Shown: piece after piece, positions 45,796 to 54,899 of the stretch
Position numbering within the stretch: the stretch's first letter is position 1
How the letters are laid out: the number at the start of each line of letters is the position of its first letter
Assembly (NCBI RefSeq): GCF_049243985.1
Contig: NC_135375.1
Coordinates: forward strand, 23,994,490 to 24,058,489
Direction of reading: 5' to 3'
Length of the DNA: 64,000 nucleotides
Source of the DNA: Paroedura picta
Lineage: Eukaryota; Chordata; Lepidosauria; Squamata; Gekkonidae
Notes under the pieces: generated by a model
Database searches by the model: none
Seen by the model: the letters and a program-made list of their open reading frames with translations, nothing else
Told to the model about the DNA's origin: nothing
Position numbers and translations under genes: made by a program

Positions 45796-45803
45796 GTTTA
45801 CTG

Positions 45804-47512
45804 TATATTCCACAATTGATATGCATATAAAGAGAAAGGATTCATACTAGTGTCAAATGGAGCATTTTAAAAATGAACATGTCAGCTATAATATTATTCT
45901 GAACTTCAGCCGACCAAATTTATCCTTGTGTCATGAAAACATAACCAGTGGAAACGGTATCAGAGATTTTTGCTTACACAATTCAATTTTTGTCATTGTG
46001 ACATACATAGTGGGGTTCCTGAGAGGCTTTTTTTGTTGGTATTTATCTTTTAAAAAAATCTGATAAATAATTAAGCAGTCAAAAAAGCTCTTGTAACAAC
46101 AGAGGAAAGAAAATTAAGTTGGCAAGAGTGTGATTTCACATCTCAGTTTACAGGATAAGCTCATCTTTAACTTTCTCACCATTCATGGAGACAAAAGCAA
46201 GGCTGGGACATTTTATTAATAAATAAAATAAGACAATAAGGTGATGATGGAAAAGCTTAATCAGCATGTTCAACAATTATTCTGTTTTTCCTTTCATCAG
46301 ATACAAGTATGCTAAGCAATAATATAAAAAGCTTCAACTAACAACAGGTAAACATTAGGGGAGAATTCAGGGGTCCACATGCTTATGCCCTCAGAAGCTC
46401 CATTTTTTCACACTTTTCCCCATTCTGCTTGGACTTGCAGAATTTCAGATTTGGAGAGAAGAGAGGCTCATAATACCTGGTTCTTCCTGATCCCCGGGTG
46501 TCTGTCCGTCCCACATGCAGCCTGAAAAGAGAACCCAACCATCTCTTCACTAGCCTGTTTCTAAGTTCCTGGAGCAGCTGCCACATACTCAGCCAATTCC
46601 CCTGAAGCCTCATGAGCACTAACAAAGGCCTCTGGGGCTGCACCTGCAGCCAATTTCTCCTTCTCATGCCCTTGCCTAAATTGCTAGCAGCTGCTGACAA
46701 GCATTGCTTCTCCCTGCTGCTGTCCTGGCTGGTTGGGCTGCTGGTGGGTGTGGTTGAGATGGGGCTTTAAAGAGCCCATTCTGGGATACTGCTGTATAGG
46801 CAGTCTCCATGTTGCTTCTGGCTTGGTGAGTTCTCGAGTAGTTATTCTGGAGAATTCTACGGGTGGTGGGCCTGCTCTTGGGCAGTTACGCAGGACCTTC
46901 TTATTGCACCTTTTCCTAACAAAACACCTAAGGTAGTGCATTTATGGTATAAGAGAGCACCTTGGTTTTCACTGCATATCTGTAGAGTTGTGTCCAGAGC
47001 CTGTAGGATGGGCTAGTCCTGGCTCTGGTTGATCAGTGGGCTGAGACTGGTTGAAGTTTCTGAGGGAATGACTGCAGGTTTCCTTCCCATGGGTCCAGCT
47101 TATGGAAATGTTCATAAGTCTCATCTATGTTTCTGATTGGCAATGTGAAGCCTGTATATCTCTGATTAGTTCATGATTCATGCTCAACAGGCAAGAGGGT
47201 CAAGCAAATGGTATTTGCAGTGGCATAGAAGGAATGCCACTATTACTGTTTATAGCCCCCTTTTCTCAGTGAAACTCAAGGCAGATGACAAAATATGATG
47301 AAATGATTCAAGCAGGTAATTCAATGAACTGTAAAGATTTCTGATTAACAAACAAATCCATTGGGGTTAAGACTGCGGTGCAGGAAAACAATACACACAA
47401 CCAAAATCTCTTAAAAGCAGCAACCAACTCTCAACAGTTTTGCATGCCATATTGAAGAGGCAGTTACAAAAGCAGAATGCAAAGAACTGTGGTATAATAC
47501 TATTATAAGTTG
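45804..47512. other. Intergenic, nothing firm
   Basis: No gene. A minus-strand LINE remnant may lie at about 47245-47420 (TTTATAGCCCCCTTTTCTCA). The rest is unrecognised. Confidence 0.4.
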
Positions 47513-47730
47513 GGCTGCCAGTCCTCTGGTGGGACCTAGGGATCCCCAGGAATTATAGCTCATCTCTAGGTGCCAGCTATCATTTTCCCTGGAGAAAACG
47601 CCTGCTTTGGAGTGGACTCCATAGCATTATACTCCATGGAGGTTCTTCCCCACCCAAATCCTGACCACTCCTGGCTCCACCCCCAAAGTCTCCAGGTATT
47701 TCTCGATTCAGAGCTGGCAAACCTTGACCT
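47513..47730 (+). repeat. Unnamed 220-bp repeat, nearly full copy
   Basis: Runs from GTTGGGCTGCCAGTCC through GGATCCCCAGGAATTATAGC, CCTGCTTTGGAGTGGACTCC and AAAGTCTCCAGGTATTTCTC to GAGCTGGCAAACC. It is parallel to the copy at 31.85 kb. Confidence 0.6.
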
Positions 47731-49025
47731 CCTGAGCTGATCTATTATAGTCGGAGAAGCTTTTGAATACGGAGTCTGTTCAGAGCCACAAAATCCCCAC
47801 TTAAACAGAGAGCCTGGCTCACCCCTTCCCATCTAGTGGAAATTTCTGGGCTCTGATTGACTGACAATCATTTGGATTTGCACAAATCACAGCTATTGGT
47901 TCGGAGTCCTGAAGAAGAGGTAGGATTTGGGGGCATGATTGCTACCCTCTTATGTACAATTTCTCCAGCATTAACATAAATATGTATGCTTAGTGACTTT
48001 ACCAGCTTACTGTATTACGCTGGGCCAACAATGGAATTGTTTGTGTTAAACCTTGTAAGTATTCCCTCATTTCAAACTTATTTAAATTTTAATAATGTTT
48101 TTCTCTATTTTGCCTGAGTGATAATATTCATGGTCGGTTTAAGCAAACTAAAAAGACTTTTTTATAATATTCTTTTTCTTATTACTTCAGATCCAAGGTT
48201 CTTCTGTATTGCTCCCAGAGAATTAGACAAAATAAGAGGAAATTTGTCTGAGGCTGTTTTTACAGCTCATATCTTACATTTGGGTGATAAACAATGTTAG
48301 CGAAAAAACCCACACACTTATCCCTTGGGTGGAATTATGACTGCCATGTATTCTAAACTGGGGGAAATACAGTTTAGAAATTATATGCTCTGAATGAGGC
48401 AATCCCAGAAGCTTTGCTGTGGTAGCCAAGACCAAAACAAATATGATAGAAATAACAGATCACTTTTTATCTATCTGTTTTTTGGGAATTGCCCATGGTG
48501 TCATCGGTGTTTTATTAGCTAAAAATGCCCACCCTTTTCTCCCTTTGAAATGTTCTAAAAGTGCAGGGAGCTTAGTTTCAACAACCAAGCTCTGAAGGGC
48601 TAAGTCTCTTCTCTGCATCTGTTGTGGTGCAATACAAATTACAGCCACACACACAAATTACAGCCACACACAAGAGAACCATCATTTTTTTTATCATGCC
48701 TCTGTGCTGTCAGCGGTAGCATGAATCCACTGGCAATGTAATACCTTACAGGAAACTTACCTTGCATTCCTGTAAGAGTAGATATCATCTTGGTTGCTGC
48801 TAGCCAGTCCTGCCTTTCAACCCAAGGACTTTTAATGTGTTTGTTGGAGCAGTGACTCACATTTGTGACTGTCCCATTATCAGTCTTATACTCCTGAGAA
48901 AAGCAAACTTGAAAAGTTTGATAGTGAGTCATGTGCATGTACTAAAAATGCAATTCGGCTACTACTCTCAGTTATGATAATTGAGATGGTTTTGACTCAT
49001 GAGTCATGTTTGCTTGATTCGGATG
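47731..49025. other. Intergenic, nothing firm
   Basis: No gene. A short tandem duplication of ACAAATTACAGCCACAC lies at about 48634-48671. The remaining sequence shows no repeat end that I could name. Confidence 0.4.
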
Positions 49026-49027
49026 TC

Positions 49028-49385
49028 ACAAAATCTAATAGTTTAGATTCAAGCGGGTTGCCGTGTTGGTCTGAAGCAGCAGAACAAATTTAGAGTCTGG
49101 TGGCACCCTTAAGACTAACAAAGTTGTATTTGAGGTATGAGCTTTCGTGTGCATGCACAGTTCCTCAGGTACAGTGTCATGGAATGGAAGTAATTAGTTC
49201 AAACCTTTAGGTAGTATGAGAGTAAATTAACATACAGCATAATGAAAATAGTTAACAGTTGGAATCTGTTAACCATTTTCACGTGTGCATGCACAAGAAA
49301 TTTTATACCTTGAATAAAACTTTGTTGGTCTTAAAGCTACTGCACTCTAAATTTGTTCTGCCGCATATTTTAATTCAACCTGGTT
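49028..49385. mobile_element. Inverted-repeat element with hammerhead-like core
   Basis: The left arm (about 49042-49160) has GCCGTGTTGGTCTGAAGC, AACAAATTTAGAGTCTGG, TTAAGACTAACAAAGTT and GAGCTTTCGTGTGCATGCAC. The right arm (about 49279-49370) repeats these inverted: GTGTGCATGCAC, AAAACTTTGTTGGTCTTAAA and CTCTAAATTTGTTCTGC. On the minus strand, 49168-49141 reads CTGAGGA, AC, TGTG-CATG-CACA, C, GAAAGC. The family name is unknown to me. Confidence 0.75.
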
Positions 49386-49500
49386 GTATAGAAGTAAAGT
49401 AGGAAGTTCCCTTGGGATCCTGAAAAAGTGGAGTTCAATTTATGCATTCAATTTTATATCCATTCACATTGATATCCAGTCTCCAATCTAGGCCTTAGGT

Positions 49501-49775
49501 CTGTGGTTCTCAACCTGGGGGTCAGGACCACTGAGGGGGGTCAAACAACCCTTTCACAGGGGTTGCTGCAGGGCAAGCAGCTTGGCCTGGAGGGGCACCA
49601 TCCACCCGACAGCCTTGCGGGGTAGATTGAGTTAGAGTGTTTGTCTGACTGGAGCGGTGGATAAGAGCGAAATCAGCATGGTGGGACAAGAGGCAGAACT
49701 GAGAAACCCAAAATTTATATACAATCATGAACAATGGATCTTCACGCCATTGGTTAGTTTCGGTTTCCATCAAGG
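49501..49775. mobile_element. SPIN-like hAT element, left part
   Basis: It starts CTGTGGTTCTCAACCTGGGG, then TCAGGACC, GGGGTCAAACAACCCTTTCA and CAGGGGTTGC, as in the 36.4-kb copy. AGCAGCTTGGCC is shared by both. The following text through ACAATGGATCTTCACGCC may be internal element sequence. The right end was not found. Confidence 0.65.
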
Positions 49776-50600
49776 AAGTACAGGGCTGCTCTGCTGAAGA
49801 AGGTACAGGCAAATCTCTTATGGGTATCTTTTGCCTTGGAAACCCTCCAGGGTCTGCCTGCACCTGGACAGGGCAAGCTCTGGCTCGTAGAACTGTGCAG
49901 CTCTCTCTCTCTCATGGATGACTTAAATGGCCCAGTCCACTCCTGACAGGCTGCAAATTTCATACAAGCCTGCTGTCCTCTTGAAAGACCAGCGCCTGTG
50001 TTAGGTTGCTTTACAGCACAACCACAACTTTCCATGAGAGATTTTTGCTAATCCTTTTGTTTATGCTAGAAATGAAGGCAAGATGAAGGATGGAACCTCA
50101 GGGGCTCAGTTTCTCTGCATCAGGAAATCACAGTTGTTTTAAAAGCTGTAATTCTACCAAAGTCAGTATGTCTCTTACAATTTGCGGTCCTCCTGCTGGC
50201 ATAGAACTCAGGAGCAAATGATAGGAAAACGATAAAAGAGTGAGTCTTGCTCGTGTGCACCTTTAATGAGCAATTGCATCGCGAGGAGTGGAATCCACTG
50301 AATTATTCAGACAGCTGTGTGTTCTCCCTCACATGGTAACCCTGCTTTACTTCCTAAGCTCTATCAAATAGTCCTTTGGAGGAGGAGACACTGTGTTTGC
50401 TTTTATGATTCATTAAAAATCACTTTGACAATTCCATTAGGATGTTATAGACTCTCCTGCAAAGCCCTAATAAGTTAACTCTGTTTTGAGTCTGAGCGAT
50501 TGTCCTTGTCTAACACAGGCCTTGTCCTGTCAGACTTGGAAGAAGCTATGATGATATGTAGGAGGGGGTCAGATTTAGATCTGATGCAGTAGAATTTACC
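49776..50600. other. Intergenic, candidate conserved stretch
   Basis: No gene. The part 50230-50560 carries no repeat signature and includes TTTAATGAGCAATTGCATCG and CATTAAAAATCACTTTGACA. It is a candidate regulatory element upstream of HCN1, judged only by texture. Confidence 0.3.
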
Positions 50601-50608
50601 ATTTAGAC

Positions 50609-50744
50609 CAGGGGTAGTCAAACTGCGGCCCTCCAGATGTCCATGGACTACAATCCCCAGGAGCCCCTGCCAGCGTTCGCTGGCAGGGGCTCCTGGGAAT
50701 TGTAGTCCATGGACATCTGGAGGGCCGCAGTTTGACTACCCCTG
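50609..50744. mobile_element. Foldback hAT-type MITE, copy 7 (subfamily A)
   Basis: A 136-bp palindrome with the perfect duplication ATTTAGAC (50601-50608 and 50745-50752). The arms pair almost throughout, with a single difference at AATCCCC versus GGGAATT. Confidence 0.95.
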
Positions 50745-50867
50745 ATTTAGACAGACATTCCTTTATATTTGATGGTGTTGTGGATCACACAGGAAGCTGC
50801 CTTATAGACTCAGGTCACTGGTTCATCACAGTCAGTATTGTATTAGACAACAGCTTTTCAGGGTCTC

Positions 50868-51570
50868 TGTCATGGTGAAGAACACTAAAGGAATAAATTT
50901 TGGCACAAAATATCCCCCCTCCCCACCAGCATTATATGTTTTTATGCTGGGGGGTCATGTTGTTGGATAGATACCACTGGCACATCAATCATTTGTGTCT
51001 CTCAACGCCACCCCTGAAGAGGACATCCATTAAACTAACAAGAAACTTGACCGCCTCTTCATCAAAGCAGGAGATGAAAAGAACCTTTCTCTGATCATCA
51101 ACAGACAGCTGCATATTCTTAAGGGAATATGGCAGGGCCATCACTGTCTCCACTCCATCACTTTCTGCCACAGGCTATGAAGTGTCCTCTAATATACTGG
51201 AGGATAAAAGAAAAACACAAATTGAAGGGGAAGAGGAATCCACAACAGGTTCTTCAATGACCACATGAGCCAGGCTTCTTTCTGGTGCTTCATTTCCATG
51301 AGAGATGGACATTCTAATAAACTGAATGAGGGACAGAGTGTGCATTTAAATGTCAATTCCCCTATGCTTCATCTGGACTGCTTGGTTTATCTTATTTTTC
51401 TTGAATTTCTATGCCACACTCCTATAAGGCTCAGGACAGTTTATATAAAACATGAATCTACATCATAATCTAGTGGCAACAATCATTACAATGGTTCCAA
51501 AACTGATCACAATGGATTATAACAAAATACTACATCAGATTCACAGTGTGATAACAACTCTCAACTTTTA
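50868..51570 (-). repeat. Unknown repeat plus L2-like end, copy 2
   Basis: Positions 50868-51390 match 34675-35222. Positions 51391-51570 match the L2-like 3' region at 35311-35490. The two parts adjoin in the same order as in copy 1, without the CTAT array between them. The L2 part stops at 51570, far shorter than in copy 1, while the other outer end is shared. That is the pattern of a 5'-truncated retrotransposon on the minus strand. Confidence 0.78.
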
Positions 51571-51622
51571 ACCTCATCACATCACCTACTGCCAGATTCT
51601 TTAACCTGGGATTTTCTGCAAA

Positions 51623-51890
51623 TGAAGAAGAAGAGTTGGTTCTTATATGCTGGTTTTCTCTACCAGGAGTCTCAAAGTGGCTTGCAATCACCTTCCCTTT
51701 CCTCTCCCCACAACCGACACCCTGTGAGGGAGGTGAGGCTGAGAGCCTTGATATCACTGCTCAGTCAGAACATCTTTATCAGTGTTGTGGTGAGCCCAAG
51801 GTCACCCAGCTGGCTGTATGTGGGGGAGTGCAGAATCAAACCCAGCTCACCAGATTAGAAGTCTGTGCTCCTAACTACTACACCAAGCTT
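51623..51890 (-). mobile_element. tRNA-SINE family A, nested
   Basis: The plus strand reads AAGAAGAAGAGTTGGTTCTT, GGAGTCTCAAAGTGGCTTGC, CCAAGGTCACCCAGCTGGCT and CTAACTACTACACCAAGC. It is inserted into an older tRNA SINE of another family. Confidence 0.9.
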
Positions 51891-51935
51891 GGAGTAGATC
51901 CTCTACTACTGAGCCATGGCCCATCCCCTCAAGGT

Positions 51936-52905
51936 TTTCAGGATGAGTAACCCTTGAAAATCGGGAAAATGATGGTGATGATAAAATATACAAAGCAGGG
52001 TAATTAACATATTTACCAGTGGTGGGTTAGCACATGCTAGGTATATTGGCACAATAGAGGAATAAGGTAAATTATGTGCTATTAATGTGTGCCTATTAAC
52101 AATATCCCAGCATCATTCATTTTATGTGGCCCTGGGAACAGATTACAGCAGCAATTAGAAAAATATGCTAATTATATTACCCAACACTAAAAAAGATTTA
52201 AAAAATGGCCATCTCGTTGTAAAAGAAGAGTTGGGAAATGACAAGGCACATAATGGACATTTTTGCTTACCTTTTAGTCTAGCGTGTTTGTGAAATTTAT
52301 GAGCCAACTCGATAGCTCATTCCAACTCCCTACTCAACTCATTACAAAAGGATTCCAGAGCTTGCTGGAAGTATACCTGGTAGAAGTGCTTTAAACTGTC
52401 CCCATTTCATTCTGATGAGTTAATTAATCTCAGCTTTAATTACCAAATCATCTTTGCCAAATGGATCATCAGCATCTGCAGCTGGGCTGAGATGTCATAT
52501 TTTCGACAACCAGCATGTGGATGAACCAGTATAACTGCACAGAGCCTAGGCTGATTTTGATGGATGTACATTGGACTATATTTATTTCTTTGCCTGCCGC
52601 TTCTCACAGTATCAGGTCCCCCAAAGCTGAAAATTCCCTTGTGATCATAGTGCAGATCTCAGTTTTGTCCATCTTCCATTGCAATATCAGGACATTTCCA
52701 AGCATTATAATTATGAATCTTGAGAGCTCACCAATCAAGTGTCATAGGTGTGCATGCTGGGTATATTTGTATAGTTTGTACAGTTTCAATACATCTAAAA
52801 TAACCACCAGATTTTCCAGGATTCATGTTCATATATACTCAGGCCAAGTCTGTGTGAAAAATACATTTTCACCCAATTTTTTCAAGTTAGTCTGCCTCTC
52901 CTAAT
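51936..52905. other. Intergenic, candidate conserved stretch
   Basis: No gene. The part 52060-52500 is free of repeat signatures and has many homeodomain-type motifs: GTGCTATTAATG, GCAATTAGAAA, GAGTTAATTAATC and GCTTTAATTACC. It is the best enhancer-like stretch of the window by texture. Conservation cannot be tested here. Confidence 0.35.
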
Positions 52906-52910
52906 CACTT

Positions 52911-53172
52911 GAGAGCCAGCTTGGTGTAGTGGTTAGGGGTGTGGACTTCTAATCTGGCAAACCAGGTTTGATTCCCACTCCCCACATATAGCCAGCAGGG
53001 TGACCTTGGGCTCACCACAGCACTGATCAAGCTGTTCTGACCAAGCAGTGATATCAGGGCTCTCTCGGGATCACCTCCTTCCTAGGGTGTCTGTTGTGGG
53101 GAGAAGGCAATTGGAAGCCACTTTGAGACTTCTTCGGGTAGAGAAAAGTGGCATATAAGAAAACTTTTCTTT
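52911..53172 (+). mobile_element. tRNA-SINE family A, full length
   Basis: Head GAGAGCCAGCTTGGTGTAGT, B box GGTTTGATTCCC, body TGACCTTGGGCTCACCACAG and tail GAGACTTCTTCGGG, GGCATATAAGAAA. Pol III boxes are well kept. Confidence 0.92.
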
Positions 53173-53187
53173 TTCTGCACCAAGGAG

Positions 53188-53278
53188 AAAGCTAGCTTGG
53201 TGTTGCGCTTAAGAGCGGCAGCCTCTAATCCGGAGAACTGGATTTGATTCTTCATTCCTCCACGTGCAGCCAGCTTCC
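53188..53278 (+). mobile_element. tRNA-SINE head fragment
   Basis: AGCTAGCTTGGTGTTGCGCT, CCTCTAATCCGGAGAACTGG and GATTTGATTCTTCATTCC give only the tRNA-like head. It directly follows a full copy. Confidence 0.78.
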
Positions 53279-53391
53279 ATATATGGTAAGCCTAATATCA
53301 GAAGAGTCTTCTTTCCACCTGATGATTCTTTCATCTTTGATCTGATCTTTCAAGATCTTAAAAAAAATTGTGTCAAGTATTTAGGATAGTC

Positions 53392-53612
53392 AGGTCCCCT
53401 TGTCTACCAACAGGGGTAGGAGGAAAGGACTACCAGATACAGGCTGGGAAAGTCCTGGAGATTTGGAGATGGAGTCTGGGGAGGAGTGAGACCTCAGTGG
53501 AGTACAATGGCCCCCTCCAAAGCACCCATTTTCTCCAGGGGAACTGTAGTCTGGAGATGAGCTGTCATTCCGGGGGGATCCCCAGGTCCCATTTGAAGGC
53601 TGGCATTCTTAC
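53392..53612 (-). repeat. Unnamed 220-bp repeat, inverted copy
   Basis: The plus strand contains GTCCTGGAGATTTGGAGATG, CCTCAGTGGAGTACAATGG, CTCCAAAGCACCCATTTTC and GGGATCCCCAGGTCCC. It is the reverse of the copies at 31.85 and 47.51 kb. Confidence 0.6.
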
Positions 53613-53847
53613 TACTGTTGTATCAGAATAAAGGTACACTGAATGAAGCAGATCTGTAATGCTGTTTTTGCAGCCGGTCCTAATGACTCTGGGCACTCCC
53701 AGGCAGGGGGAAAATGTGCTTGTTTTCAGGCTTTGTTACCCATTGACTTATTTCCCTACAAGTGGGTGGGCACCATTCAATCCAATGGCAGAACTGAAGT
53801 TATACTTTGGGGGAAAGAGTGAAGTGAATGTGGTGGAATGGTACAGT

Positions 53848-54372
53848 ATAGCCTGATCTCATCCAGACTTGGATTGGTTGGGTTTTGGATGGGAGACTAC
53901 CATGGAAGACTTTGTAGAGCAGTGGTCCCCAACCCCCTTGGTGCCGGGCCGCGGCTCCTTCCCTCCCCCCCGAAGTGAGAAGCTCGCCAGGCCGCGAGCA
54001 AATCGGCCGCCAAAGAGGCCGATTAGCTCGCAGCCCGGCAAGCTTCTTGTTTCGGGAGTGGAGGTAAGAGAAGCTTGCCGAGCAGCAAGCTAATGGGCCA
54101 CTTTGGCGGCAGATTTGCTGGCGGCCCTGAGAGGCCAGGAGGGGGAGCCGCGGCCGCCAGTATGGCGGTGGCGCAAACACGCATGCGCGGACTGCGTTTG
54201 TGCTGGGGCTGCCGCGCGTGCGCGGGCCGCCCTCTCCCCCCACTTCGGAAGCAGCAATCCGCGGCAGCCGAAAGGTTGCGGACCGCTGTTGTATAGGAAG
54301 GCCATGTCAAACCACCTCTGCGTAATCTATTACCTTGAAAACCCCAAAGGGTTGCTATAAGTCAGATGCTAC
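53848..54372 (+). mobile_element. 5S rRNA-derived SINE split by a hAT element
   Basis: The head TATAGCCTGATCTCATCCAG then GTTTTGGATGGGAGACTACC is 5S-like. The tail resumes after the insertion with GGCCATGTCAAACCACCTCT, CTTGAAAACCCCAAAGGGTT and GCTATAAGTCAGATGC. The hAT element is therefore younger than the SINE. Confidence 0.85.
53920..54288. mobile_element. hAT-like non-autonomous element, CpG-rich
   Basis: Ends CAGTGGTCCCCAACC and GGTTGCGGACCGCTG are flanked by TTGTAGAG (53912-53919) and TTGTATAG (54289-54296), which differ at one base. The 369-bp interior is CpG-rich, contains ACGCATGCGCGG, and includes internal inverted segments such as GCTTGCCGAGC. It has no transposase and is related to the elements at 21.0 and 37.8 kb. 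Confidence 0.9.
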
Positions 54373-54403
54373 TCTACACACCCTACACACTTATGCCCTA
54401 ATG

Positions 54404-54534
54404 CAGGGATAGTCAACCTGTGGTCCTCCAGGTGTTCATGGACTACAATTCCCATGAGCCAGTGTTTGCTGGCAGGGGGCTCATGGGAATTGTAGTCCAT
54501 GAACATCTGGAGGACCACAGGTTGACTACCCCTG
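54404..54534. mobile_element. Foldback hAT-type MITE, copy 8 (subfamily B)
   Basis: A 131-bp palindrome with the perfect duplication CCCTAATG (54396-54403 and 54535-54542). The centre is slightly shorter than in the 136-bp copies, and the left terminus reads CAGGGATAG. Confidence 0.93.
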
Positions 54535-54559
54535 CCCTAATGCATACCCCACCGTTCTC

Positions 54560-54760
54560 CCAATAAGGAAGCCACACTGGCTTTCAATGTTCTCTTCCTC
54601 CTCAGCTTTACCCTCATCGCAACAGCACTGTAAGGCAGGTGTGGCTGGCAGGAAGAGTGGCCAAGGTCACATAGTTGGCTTCTATGGTACAGTGGAGGTT
54701 TGGTTCAGACCCAGTTTTCCCAGATCCTAATCTAACACTCCAACCACAACACAATGCAGG
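54560..54760 (-). mobile_element. Old tRNA-SINE-like fragment
   Basis: GCAACAGCACTGTAAGGCAG, GGCCAAGGTCACATAGTTGG and TCCTAATCTAACACTCCAAC follow the layout of a minus-strand tRNA SINE with strong divergence. Confidence 0.55.
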
Positions 54761-54899
54761 AATAGTCCAGGAGTTTTTCTCCGCTTTAGATAGAGTTGCC
54801 AACCCAGTGTGGCCCCCCAGCAGGAATTTGGGGAAGGTACACAAGATGTGGGGCTCCCATTGCAATGTCCATTCCAGTTGAAACCCACTTTAAAACCCA

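Larger units (their letters stand above)
50783..51935 (-). mobile_element. tRNA SINE (family C) split by two later insertions
   Basis: The three pieces are in the expected order. The tail part is 50783-50867 (AGGAAGCTGCCTTATAGACT). The middle is 51571-51622 (CATCACATCACCTACTGCC). The tRNA head is 51891-51935 (GATCCTCTACTACTGAGCCA, the reverse of a GGCTCAGTAGTAGAGG A box). A 0.7-kb composite and a family A SINE fill the gaps, so this SINE is the oldest layer. Confidence 0.8.

Noticed and set aside
50989-51171. Minus-strand frame VDDQRKVLFISCFDEEAVKF
   Set aside because: It looked protein-like, but the matching region of the first copy at 34.8 kb does not keep the frame, and no family was recognised.
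7751-53278. tRNA-like heads that could be called tRNA genes
   Set aside because: All are parts of SINEs with long non-tRNA bodies. None folds as an intact tRNA with a recognisable anticodon arm by eye.
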